Below, piece after piece: positions 1-5,899 of a stretch of DNA of 5,899 bases. The stretch is from an uncultured Gemmatimonadota bacterium (GTDB taxonomy: Bacteria > Gemmatimonadota > Gemmatimonadetes > Longimicrobiales > Gaopeijiaceae): NCBI GenBank assembly GCA_937136445.1, contig CAKZOQ010000033.1, positions 1-5,899 on the forward strand, in the 5' to 3' direction. The notes beneath the pieces were generated by a model. The model searched no databases. It saw nothing but the letters and a program-made list of their open reading frames with translations, and was not told the DNA's origin. A program made the position numbers and the translations under genes. Every line of letters starts with the position of its first letter. The stretch's first letter is position 1.

Positions 1-220
1 CGTTGTCCAGCCGGTACTCGGTGATCCCCTCCACCGAGGTGACCTCCTGGACGCCCGCCGGCATCTCCTGGGCCGGGGAGTCGCCTGGCAAGGCGAGGGC
101 CAGAAGCGCCGCCACGGTGGCCGGAAGCAGCCATCGGCGCAGGTGCGTCGAGATCGCCGGCGGGTCCACGGACGCGGAGGCACGGCCGGGCGTGGAGGCG
201 CGGAAGGCGGGCAAGCTCAT
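1..220 (-). CDS. Secreted M16-family zinc peptidase, N-terminal fragment (runs off the window)
   Basis: Seventy-three codons of the N-terminus are visible; the rest lies beyond base 1. The protein opens with a long polar n-region (residues 1-29, ending in HLRRW), then a hydrophobic core LLPATVAALLALAL (31-44) and a likely signal-peptidase site in GDSPAQE (46-52), so it should be exported. Mature sequence begins near QEMPAG and reaches VEGITEYRLDN (63-73), followed by a codon starting with G. This matches the entry strand of M16 peptidases, usually x-EYxLxNGLxVLL. The family degrades peptides in the periplasm or at the outer membrane. The zinc motif HxxEH would lie outside the window, so catalytic competence cannot be judged. 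The ATG at 220 is supported by GGAGGA six bases upstream and by an ATGA overlap with the ATPase stop. A GTG at 169 (residue 18) would give a shorter n-region but has no Shine-Dalgarno. Confidence 0.8.
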   Translation of the reverse strand, partial: MSLPAFRASTPGRASASVDPPAISTHLRRWLLPATVAALLALALPGDSPAQEMPAGVQEVTSVEGITEYRLDN

Positions 221-1971
221 GAGGGGTCCTCCGGGGGAGGCGGGGCGTCCGGGTCGGTCCCGACGCGCAGCGTTCGCAGGCGGTTCAGGGCGGCGGCGAG
301 CTCGAAGCGTCGGAAGGCGGCGAGGTCACCGGGCCGGCGGGCATCGAGGGCGTCGAGGCCGCCGCCGGCGACGGCGCGCTCCACTCCCTCCAGGATCTCT
401 TCCATGGTACGGGCTTCGTCCAGCACGGTTTCGCTGGCGAAGGCCAGCGCCCGGCCCAGGGCGTGGATCTGCGCCCGGGACAGAAGGGGCTTCACGGCCA
501 CCAGGTCCACCTCCTCCCGGCCGAAGCGGAGGGTCCGCTCGTCGGGGACCCGCACGTACACCGGGCGCTTGCCTCGGCGGGGATCCAGCGACGCCGGGTG
601 GACGACCCGGGGGCTCGGGGGTCGGAAGGGCGGGGTCTCCTCGGTGAGGCGCCCGGTGGGGTGCTCCGTCGCCACGGCCCGCGCCTCCGCGGTGATGTCC
701 CGGGGTCGGTAGTCCCGCATGGCCACCACCATGTCGGCGACCTCCAGGTAGTCTCCGCTCCCGCCCAGGACCAGGACGGAGCTCACCCCGTGGTCGTCGT
801 GGAGGGCCCGGATCCGATCGATGAACGGGGTGATGGGCTCGGCCTCGCCAGGCACCAGCGCCTGCATCCGGCGGTCCCGGATCATGAAGTTGGTGGCGCT
901 GGTGTCCTCGTCCACCAGAAGCGCCCCCGCGCCGGCCTCCAGCGCCTCCACGATGGCAGCGGCCTGGCTGGTGGAGCCCGAGGCGTTGGGGGTGGAGAAG
1001 CTCCGGGTGTCCACGCCGAGAGGCAGCCCGTCGATGAAGGGGGAGATGTCCACTCCGGAGACGGATCGGCCGTCCTCGGCGCGGATCTTCACCGCGTCCG
1101 TCCGGGTGACCACCTGCTCCCGTCCGTCGCCGGGTCGGTGGTTCCAGACGCCGGCCTCCAGCGCCCGGAGGAGGGTGCTCTTGCCGTGGAAGCCCCCGCC
1201 CACGATGAGGGTGATGCCTTCGGGGACGCCCATCCCGCGGACGGTACCGGCGTTGGGCAGCTCCACCTCCACCCGGAGGGAGTCCGGGGAGCGAAACGGC
1301 ACGACCTGGCCCTCCAGGGGCCGGTCGTCCACCCCACTCCGGCGGGGGAGCCGGGCCCCGTCGGCGACGAACGCGAGGAGGCCGTGCTCCGTGAGCAGGC
1401 CGCGGAGGTGCTCGGCGTCTTCGTTGGCGGCGGCGTGGCGCTCCAGCTCCTCGGCGTCCTCGTGGGCCAGCTCCCGGCCGAGGAGGGCGGTGCGCACCAG
1501 GGCCGGGAGGTCGTCCAGGAGGAGGGCGCGGGCCACGTCGCCCAGGACCCTCCGACCTCGGGCGGGAAGCCCCAGACCGAAACGAGCTTCCACCCGGCCT
1601 TCGTCGGAGACCAGGACCGCGGTCTGGGGGAGGACTTCCTGACCGGGCGCGTCGATGCGGATGCGCCCACTGTTCCCGCTCCCCTTCCGGTGGGGAAGGC
1701 CGTCGGTGGCGGCCTGGAAGCGTCGAGCGAGCCAGGCGGCGGTCCCCAGAGTCCGAGCCCGGCTCCGAACGGCTGCGGCGGGCAGCCCGGCCTGGTCGGG
1801 CTCCAGGACGACCCGTAGGGGGGAGGGGGCGGCGTAGGGGTCGCCCTGCACCCAGTCGACATGGAGGACGAAGCCCGGGAACGTCCACGTTCCCTTGATG
1901 GCCTTGTAGGCGCCGTAGCCCCGCCCGTCGATCCCCCGGAGGGCTCGGTCCAACTCCTGAGAGTCGTTCAT
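217..1971 (-). CDS. ABC-class P-loop ATPase, COG3044/MRB1590 type
   Basis: Predicted 584-residue cytoplasmic ATPase. The N-terminal domain (about 1-240) carries the family hallmark GRGYGAYKAIKGTW (17-30) and HVDWVQGDPYAAPS (37-50). The ATPase core has Walker A GGGFHGKST (258-266, K264), an ABC-signature-like SGSTSQ (331-336), Walker B LLVDED (351-356, D354/E355) and a D-loop SATN (358-361). After LGGSGDYLEVADMV (402-415) comes a C-terminal domain with an Arg-rich end and a Pro/acidic tail. From family knowledge, the trypanosome homologue MRB1590 is an RNA-binding ABC-ATPase involved in mitochondrial RNA editing; the bacterial members have no settled function. There are no membrane segments, so it is not a transporter subunit as such. 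Start: the frame stays open upstream to 2337, but family similarity begins right after the ATG at 1971; an ATG at 2031 would add 20 unconserved residues. Neither has a clear Shine-Dalgarno. The stop overlaps the peptidase start (ATGA). Confidence 0.9.
   Translation of the reverse strand: MNDSQELDRALRGIDGRGYGAYKAIKGTWTFPGFVLHVDWVQGDPYAAPSPLRVVLEPDQAGLPAAAVRSRARTLGTAAWLARRFQAATDGLPHRKGSGNSGRIRIDAPGQEVLPQTAVLVSDEGRVEARFGLGLPARGRRVLGDVARALLLDDLPALVRTALLGRELAHEDAEELERHAAANEDAEHLRGLLTEHGLLAFVADGARLPRRSGVDDRPLEGQVVPFRSPDSLRVEVELPNAGTVRGMGVPEGITLIVGGGFHGKSTLLRALEAGVWNHRPGDGREQVVTRTDAVKIRAEDGRSVSGVDISPFIDGLPLGVDTRSFSTPNASGSTSQAAAIVEALEAGAGALLVDEDTSATNFMIRDRRMQALVPGEAEPITPFIDRIRALHDDHGVSSVLVLGGSGDYLEVADMVVAMRDYRPRDITAEARAVATEHPTGRLTEETPPFRPPSPRVVHPASLDPRRGKRPVYVRVPDERTLRFGREEVDLVAVKPLLSRAQIHALGRALAFASETVLDEARTMEEILEGVERAVAGGGLDALDARRPGDLAAFRRFELAAALNRLRTLRVGTDPDAPPPPEDPS
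227..232 (-). promoter_or_regulatory. Shine-Dalgarno of the M16 peptidase gene
   Basis: On the minus strand this reads GGAGGA, six bases before the ATG at 220-218. It lies within the last ATPase codons, so the peptidase start is probably used by terminating or re-initiating ribosomes. It favours ATG 220 over the in-frame GTG at 169. Confidence 0.7.
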
Positions 1972-2048
1972 CGGCTTCGGTGCGGTGAGGGCGGGTGGAA
2001 CGAGGATGGATGGCCCGACGGGCAGCGACATGGGCCATGGGGACGGTC

Positions 2049-2058
2049 CACCCGGGTG
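2049..2058. repeat. Ten-base perfect palindrome CACCCGGGTG
   Basis: The inverted repeat CACCC/GGGTG is perfect over ten bases and is centred about 27 bases upstream of the candidate -10, where it would overlap the -35 region of the hydratase unit. It could be an operator, but a palindrome this short is expected fairly often by chance in GC-rich DNA of this length. Confidence 0.25.
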
Positions 2059-2078
2059 CGGTCGGCGGGGCCGGCATG

Positions 2079-2084
2079 TATATC
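2079..2084 (+). promoter_or_regulatory. Candidate -10 element (weak)
   Basis: TATATC matches TATAAT at four of six positions and is the only AT-rich hexamer in the gap. It would place the transcript start near 2090 and give a leader of roughly 57 bases. There is no TTGACA-like hexamer 16-18 bases upstream. The opposite strand reads TATACA at 2082-2077, so the site could equally serve the ATPase unit. This is pattern-based only. Confidence 0.25.
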
Positions 2085-2146
2085 TGCCCCTGTCCCCGAG
2101 GCGAACCCCGCTGCCCGTTTCGACTCCTACCCCGACCCTCGCCCCC

Positions 2147-2959
2147 ATGTCCGACGACGACCCCTCGCCCCCCGCTGGCTCGGAGCCCGTCCTGGTGCGC
2201 TCCGACGGCGCCCTACGGGTCCTCACCCTGAACCGTCCGGATCGGCTCAACGCCGTCAGCCTCCCCATGTACGAGTCGCTGGACCGGGTGCTGGCCGAGG
2301 CCGCCTCGGACCCCGAGGTGCGTTGCCTGGTGGTCACCGGCGCCGGCCGAGCCTTCTGCGTGGGCGCCGACCTGAAGGCCCACGGCGAGGGGGCACCCAG
2401 CGGCGCCCGGCGCCGACGCTACGTGGAGCTCGCGCAGCGGGTGAATCGCCGCATGCAGACCGGCCCGGTCCCGGTGGTGGCGGCGGCCCACGGGCATGCG
2501 GTGGGCGCGGGGCTGGAGCTGGCCCTCTCCGCCGACTTCATGGTGGTGGGTGAGGAGGCCAAGCTGCGCTTCCCTGAACTGGCGCTGGGTACCTTCGTGG
2601 GGGGAGGCACGGTCTACACCCTGGCGGAGCGGGTCGGGGCGTTGAAGGCCCGGGAGCTCCTCTACCTGGGCGACTTCTTCCGGGGCAGGGAGGCGGCGGA
2701 GTGGGGCGTGGCGTGGAAGGCGCTGCCCACCGACGAGGTCCTGCCCGCCGCGCTGGCCCTGGCCCACCGGCTGGCCCAGCGGGCGCCCCGGTCGCTGGCC
2801 TGGGCGAAGCGGCTGGTGGGCCCCGCCGGGACGATGTCACGGAGCCGGGCCCTGGAGCTGGAGGCCCGGGCCCTCCGCGACGTCTTCGGCACCCGGGACT
2901 GGCAGGAGGGAGTGGACGCCTTCCACGAGGGGCGGCCTCCCCGCTTCACCGGCGAGTGA
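2147..2959 (+). CDS. Enoyl-CoA hydratase/isomerase family protein (crotonase superfamily)
   Basis: This is a 270-residue protein, the usual length for a single-domain crotonase. It probably acts on a 2-enoyl-CoA in the cytoplasm, adding water across the double bond or shifting it. The chain starts with the typical first strands (VLTLNRPDRLNAVS, 25-38). The first oxyanion-hole segment is GRAFCVGADLK (67-77) and the second is HAVGAGLELA (117-126). Both acid/base glutamates of classical hydratases are present: E124 in GLELA and E144 in FPELALG, matching rat E144 and E164. The C-terminus DWQEGVDAFHEGRPPRFTG (251-269) is also standard. The ATG at 2147 was chosen because homology begins soon after it; the frame is open back to 1985, but that upstream part is low-complexity and Pro/Arg-rich. 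No Shine-Dalgarno precedes it. It overlaps the next gene by four bases. The exact substrate cannot be read from sequence. Confidence 0.92.
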   Translation: MSDDDPSPPAGSEPVLVRSDGALRVLTLNRPDRLNAVSLPMYESLDRVLAEAASDPEVRCLVVTGAGRAFCVGADLKAHGEGAPSGARRRRYVELAQRVNRRMQTGPVPVVAAAHGHAVGAGLELALSADFMVVGEEAKLRFPELALGTFVGGGTVYTLAERVGALKARELLYLGDFFRGREAAEWGVAWKALPTDEVLPAALALAHRLAQRAPRSLAWAKRLVGPAGTMSRSRALELEARALRDVFGTRDWQEGVDAFHEGRPPRFTGE

Positions 2960-5154
2960 GCAACCCGTCGAAGGACCCGCGGAGCGACCTCGCTGACCAC
3001 GGCCTCCACCGGGTCCTTCGTCCGGCGTCGGTGGCGGTCGTCGGGGCGTCTTCGGACCCCACCAAGCGCGGCCATCAGGTCCTGGTGGCGCTGGAGGAGG
3101 CGGGGTACGCCGGCGAGGTGTTCCCGGTGAACCCTCGTGGCGGGGCCATCCGGGGCCTGCCGGTGCACGCCAGCCTCGAGGAGCTTCCAGGAACGCCGGA
3201 TCTGGCGCTGGTCTGCACCCCTGCCGCCACGGCGCCGGAGGTGGTGGCGGCCTGCGGCCGAAAGGGCGTGGCCGGTGCGGTGATCCTCGCGGTCGGCTTC
3301 CGGGAGGCGGGACCCGAGGGCATGGACCTCGAAGCACGGACGCTGGCGGCGGCTCGCGCCGGCGGGGTGCGGCTGGTGGGCCCCAACACCTCGGGCATCC
3401 TCAACCTCCCCATGGGGCTCAACCTCATCGGCGCCCGGGGCGTCCGGCCGGGCTCCCTCTCCCTGCTGGTCCAGTCGGGCAACATGGCCCTGGCCCTCAT
3501 GAACGAGGTTACCCGTCGCTCCGCCGACGGCATCGCGCTGGCCATCGGGGTGGGGAACCAGGCGGACCTGGGCTTCGCCGAATACCTGGACTTCCTGGGC
3601 GACGACGACGCGACCCGGGCGGTGGTGGTCTACGTCGAGGCCTTCCATGACGGCCGGGCCTTCCTGGAGGTGGCAGCCCGGGTGAGCTCCACGACGCCTG
3701 TCCTGGTGGTGAAGGGGGGGCGGTCCGGCGCCGGGAAGGAGGCGGCGCGATCCCACACCGGCGCCGTCGCTGGCGAGTACGAGCGCTTGCAAGCCGGCTT
3801 CCGGCAGGCGGGGATCGTGGAGGTGGTACGGACGGATGAGCTCCTCCACCTGGCGGAGATGCTGGCCCACCAGCCCCCGGTGGAAGCCGGGCGAGGGGTG
3901 GCCATCCTCTCCGACGGGGGTGGGCAGGGCACGCTGGCCGCCGATCGCTTCGAGGAGGCAGGGGTCCTGCTGGCCCGGCCCGGAGCAGCGACCCGGGACG
4001 GCCTCCGGGCGCTCCTCGGCTCCGCGGCGGCGGTGGGGAATCCGGTGGACCTGGCCGGGGCCGCCGACGCGGATCCGGAGGTCTTCCTGCGCGCGCTGGC
4101 GATCCTGGCCGACGACCCTGAGGTAGGAGGGGTGGTTCTGGTGGGACTCTTCGGCGGGTACGGCCTCCGCTTCTCCGAGGAGCTCACTCCCGGGGAGCGT
4201 GCCGCCGCGGAGGCCATGGCCGACCTCATGCGGGACGTGAGCAAGCCCCTGGTGGTCCACTCCATGTACGCCGGGGCGGCGAGCCCGTCGTTGGACCGAC
4301 TCCGGGAGGCGCGGGTCCCGGTGGTGGAGTCGTTGGAGGTGGCGTGTCGCTGCCTGGAGGAAGCGTGGCGCAGGGGCCGACGGCCCGACGGGCCAGCCCC
4401 GTCCTGGCCGCCCCCTCGGGAGGATCCACCTTCCGGCCTGGTGGTGACGGCCACCGAGCGGGTCGAGGCCCTCCGCACCGAGGGCCGGACCACCCTCACC
4501 GAGCCCGAGGCCCGGGAGCTCCTGGCTGCCGCCGGCGCCACCCTGCCGCCGGCGGTCCTCTGCCTGGACGAGGAGGCGGTGCGGCACGCCGTGACCCAGC
4601 GAACCGGTCCGCTGGCACTCAAGGTGGTCTCGTCCCGGATCCCCCATAAGACCGAGGCCGGCGGCGTGGCGCTGGGGGTGGAGGGGCCCGAAGCGGCGGT
4701 GGAGGCCTACCGGCGGATCACCGGGGCCGCTCGGGCCTTTCTGGGCGAGGGCGGCGATCCGGTGGACGGCGTGCTGGTCTCGTCCATGATGCCGCCGCCG
4801 CTGGCCGAGCTCCTGGTGGGAGCCTCGCGGGACCCCGACCTGGGTCCGGTCCTGACGGTGGGCGCCGGGGGCATCTGGGTGGAGATCCTGGCGGACGTCA
4901 CCCATCGGGTCCTCCCGGTGACCCGGGCCGACATCGAGACCATGCTGGACGAGCTCCGCATCCGTCCGCTCCTCGAGGGCGCTCGCGGTCGTCCCCCGGC
5001 GGCGCGGGAGAGGATCGTCGACGAGATCCAGGCGGTGGCGCGGTGCCTCCTGGCCCACCCGGCGCTGGCCGAGGTGGAGATCAACCCGCTCTTCGTCTAC
5101 CCCGACGGAGCTCGGGCGGTGGATGCGCGGATCTTCCTGGAGGAGGAGGCGTGA
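2956..5154 (+). CDS. NDP-forming acyl-CoA synthetase (acetate--CoA ligase family, fused alpha-beta)
   Basis: This 732-residue single chain has the parts of ADP-forming acyl-CoA synthetases, which interconvert acid + CoA + ATP and acyl-CoA + ADP + phosphate. Domains in order: CoA-binding Rossmann domain (about 18-150; VGASSDP at 29-35, GPNTSG at 142-147), a succinyl-CoA-ligase-like domain (about 155-460; QSG at 173-175; the phospho-acceptor histidine H267 in RSHTG), a Pro-rich linker (about 472-494), then an ATP-grasp domain (about 510-730) with KVVSSRIPHKTEAGGV from K556, and EVEINPL (706-712) for Mg-nucleotide binding. All key motifs look intact. There is no C-terminal GNAT domain, so it is not a Pat/YfiQ-type protein acetyltransferase. 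The GTG start at 2956 gives a GTGA overlap with the hydratase stop; similarity starts about 20 residues in, and no strong Shine-Dalgarno is seen, suggesting translational coupling. Acetate is the default family substrate, but aryl and branched acids are also used by members. Confidence 0.92.
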   Translation: MSNPSKDPRSDLADHGLHRVLRPASVAVVGASSDPTKRGHQVLVALEEAGYAGEVFPVNPRGGAIRGLPVHASLEELPGTPDLALVCTPAATAPEVVAACGRKGVAGAVILAVGFREAGPEGMDLEARTLAAARAGGVRLVGPNTSGILNLPMGLNLIGARGVRPGSLSLLVQSGNMALALMNEVTRRSADGIALAIGVGNQADLGFAEYLDFLGDDDATRAVVVYVEAFHDGRAFLEVAARVSSTTPVLVVKGGRSGAGKEAARSHTGAVAGEYERLQAGFRQAGIVEVVRTDELLHLAEMLAHQPPVEAGRGVAILSDGGGQGTLAADRFEEAGVLLARPGAATRDGLRALLGSAAAVGNPVDLAGAADADPEVFLRALAILADDPEVGGVVLVGLFGGYGLRFSEELTPGERAAAEAMADLMRDVSKPLVVHSMYAGAASPSLDRLREARVPVVESLEVACRCLEEAWRRGRRPDGPAPSWPPPREDPPSGLVVTATERVEALRTEGRTTLTEPEARELLAAAGATLPPAVLCLDEEAVRHAVTQRTGPLALKVVSSRIPHKTEAGGVALGVEGPEAAVEAYRRITGAARAFLGEGGDPVDGVLVSSMMPPPLAELLVGASRDPDLGPVLTVGAGGIWVEILADVTHRVLPVTRADIETMLDELRIRPLLEGARGRPPAARERIVDEIQAVARCLLAHPALAEVEINPLFVYPDGARAVDARIFLEEEA
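5141..5149 (+). promoter_or_regulatory. Shine-Dalgarno of the gamma-glutamyltransferase-like gene
   Basis: AGGAGGAGG lies just before the GTG at 5151, inside the last codons of the ligase (EEEA). It is the strongest ribosome-binding sequence in the window and fixes GTG 5151 rather than the in-frame ATG at 5178 as the start. Confidence 0.7.
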
Positions 5155-5899
5155 ACCGAGGGGCGCTGGACGTCGTGATGGGCCTGATGCTCGTCCTGCT
5201 CTCCGGGTGCGGCGGCGACGAGCCGTCCGCTGATGGCCCGGAGACCACGCCGGCGGAGGTGGCGGGGCTCCCCGCCCTCCCATCCCACGGGACCACCGCC
5301 CGCTCTCCCCGAGGCATGGTCGTCACCGGATCGCCCCACGCCACCGAGGCGGGGCGGAGGATGTTGGCGGTGGGCGGGAATGCGGTGGACGCCGCGGTGG
5401 CGGCGGCCTTCGCGCTGGCAGTGGCGGAGCCCACCCAGTCCGGTCTCGGGGGACGGACCCAGCTCCTCCTGCGCCACGCCGACGGGAGGGTCCACGCCGT
5501 GGACGGGACCACCCAGGTGCCCGCCGGCTTCGTGGCGGCCACCGACCCGGACGCCGTCGCCGAGGTCGGCCTCCCGGCGGTGGCCATCCCGGGAACCGTC
5601 GCCGCCCTCACCCGCGTGCTGGAGGAGCACGGCAGCCTGTCGCTCGCCACCGTCCTGGAGCCGGCCCGTACGTGGGCTGCCGAGGGTCTGGAGCTCACGC
5701 CGGCGGAGGCCACCCGCCTGGCGGACGTCGTGGAGGAGGCCGGGCCCGACTCCGAGGTGGCACGGACCTTCGGGGGGGTGGGACCCGGCCGGCGGCTGGT
5801 GCAGCCCGATCTGGCGGGGGTGCTGGAGATGCTGGCCCAGGACGGGCGGGCCGCCTTCTACGAGGGGGCCATCGCCCAGGCCATGGTGGCCGACATGGA
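5151..5899 (+). CDS. Gamma-glutamyltransferase-family lipoprotein, N-terminal part (runs off the window)
   Basis: The first 249 residues are visible. A short signal sequence (residues 1-19, core VVMGLMLVLL) ends in a lipobox LSGC with C20 as the lipidated cysteine, followed by a GGDEPS-type spacer, so the protein should be membrane-anchored outside the cytoplasm. The fold is recognised from MVVTGSPHATEAGRRML (56-72), GGNAVDAAVAAAFALAVAEP (75-94), SGLGG (97-101), VAIPGTVAAL (144-153) and LEPARTWAAEGLEL (about 171-184), in the same order as in glutathione hydrolases. Classical enzymes cleave gamma-glutamyl bonds of glutathione after self-cleavage at an internal threonine; that residue lies beyond the window. 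Where E. coli has DFRE with its glutamate-binding Arg114, this protein reads VDGTTQVP (117-124), and GGGF is replaced by GGRTQ (100-104). The family call is firm, but the substrate is uncertain. The start overlaps the ligase stop as GTGA. Confidence 0.85.
   Translation, partial: MNRGALDVVMGLMLVLLSGCGGDEPSADGPETTPAEVAGLPALPSHGTTARSPRGMVVTGSPHATEAGRRMLAVGGNAVDAAVAAAFALAVAEPTQSGLGGRTQLLLRHADGRVHAVDGTTQVPAGFVAATDPDAVAEVGLPAVAIPGTVAALTRVLEEHGSLSLATVLEPARTWAAEGLELTPAEATRLADVVEEAGPDSEVARTFGGVGPGRRLVQPDLAGVLEMLAQDGRAAFYEGAIAQAMVADM

Larger units (their letters stand above)
1972..2146. promoter_or_regulatory. Divergent intergenic region with presumed promoters for both units
   Basis: This 175-base gap separates the ATPase start from the hydratase start and is the only sizeable non-coding stretch. 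It must carry promoters for both units unless transcription comes from outside. The single AT-rich patch is around 2076-2085 (TGTATATCT on plus, AGATATACA on minus) and could act as a -10 element in either direction. No convincing -35 box is visible, which is common where the sigma factor preference is unknown. A ten-base palindrome sits at 2049-2058, and 2085-2146 is a C-rich leader. No riboswitch or terminator-like hairpin followed by a T run is visible. Confidence 0.6.

Noticed and set aside
463..1818. Plus-strand open frame of 451 codons opposite the ATPase gene
   Set aside because: It is the mirror of ATPase codons, has no family motif, and the opposite strand carries intact Walker A, signature and Walker B motifs.
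1985..2146. N-terminal extension of the hydratase from the ATG at 1985
   Set aside because: The 54 extra residues are Gly/Pro/Arg/Thr-rich and unlike any crotonase N-terminus; the length from 2147 (270 residues) is normal for the family.
2147..2959. Naming the hydratase as feruloyl-CoA hydratase/lyase (ferB)
   Set aside because: It retains the first catalytic glutamate (E124), which hydratase-lyases such as HCHL have lost; only the gene order resembles ferBA.
3714..3720. Run of seven G in the ligase gene (another at 5772-5778) as a possible slippage or phase-variation site
   Set aside because: Both runs sit in intact frames with normal protein sequence on each side, and such runs are unremarkable at this GC content.
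2662..5283. Very long minus-strand open frame (873 codons) opposite the hydratase and ligase genes
   Set aside because: It encodes low-complexity Arg/Gly/Pro/His-rich sequence with no recognisable domain and lies opposite two clear enzyme genes. Long antisense frames are expected in very GC-rich DNA.
1..5899. Search for a CRISPR array, mobile element, tRNA or defence system
   Set aside because: No regularly spaced repeats, transposase motifs, terminal inverted repeats or RNA-gene signatures were seen; coding density and composition are uniform across the window.

Overview
This is a strongly GC-rich, almost fully coding bacterial window with five protein genes in two divergent units around a 175-base intergenic region (1972-2146). 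The two outermost genes run off the window. The genes suggest a diderm, perhaps Gemmatimonadota-like: very high GC at third positions, a secreted M16 peptidase with a signal peptide ending near PAQE, a lipoprotein gamma-glutamyltransferase-like enzyme, and COG3044 and NDP-forming acyl-CoA ligase genes. This taxonomic guess is an inference from style and gene content; no rRNA or marker gene is present.

Left unit (minus strand, read right to left): an ABC-class ATPase of the COG3044/MRB1590 type (217-1971), then the N-terminus of a secreted M16 (insulinase/pitrilysin-like) peptidase (from 220 to the window edge). Stop and start overlap as ATGA, and the peptidase has a clear Shine-Dalgarno inside the last ATPase codons.

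Right unit (plus strand): an enoyl-CoA hydratase/isomerase-family protein (2147-2959), a single-chain NDP-forming acyl-CoA synthetase with fused alpha and beta parts (2956-5154), and the N-terminal 249 residues of a gamma-glutamyltransferase-family lipoprotein (from 5151). Both junctions are GTGA four-base overlaps, so the three are very probably one transcript. The first two enzymes fit a small acyl-CoA activation and hydration module: an acid is activated to its CoA thioester, or a thioester is cleaved to yield ATP, and an enoyl-CoA is hydrated or isomerised. The link of the third gene to that chemistry is not evident from sequence.

The intergenic region holds the only AT-rich patch of note (a TATATC/GATATA stretch near 2079-2084), a ten-base palindrome, and a C-rich, G-poor leader before the hydratase gene. 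Neither lead gene (ATPase, hydratase) has a recognisable Shine-Dalgarno. I see no RNA genes, mobile elements, CRISPR arrays or defence system. Most of the window is ordinary metabolic and housekeeping sequence. The points most worth a second look are the atypical substrate-site motif of the transferase-like protein, the poorly understood ATPase paired with a secreted protease, and the hydratase/NDP-ligase pair.
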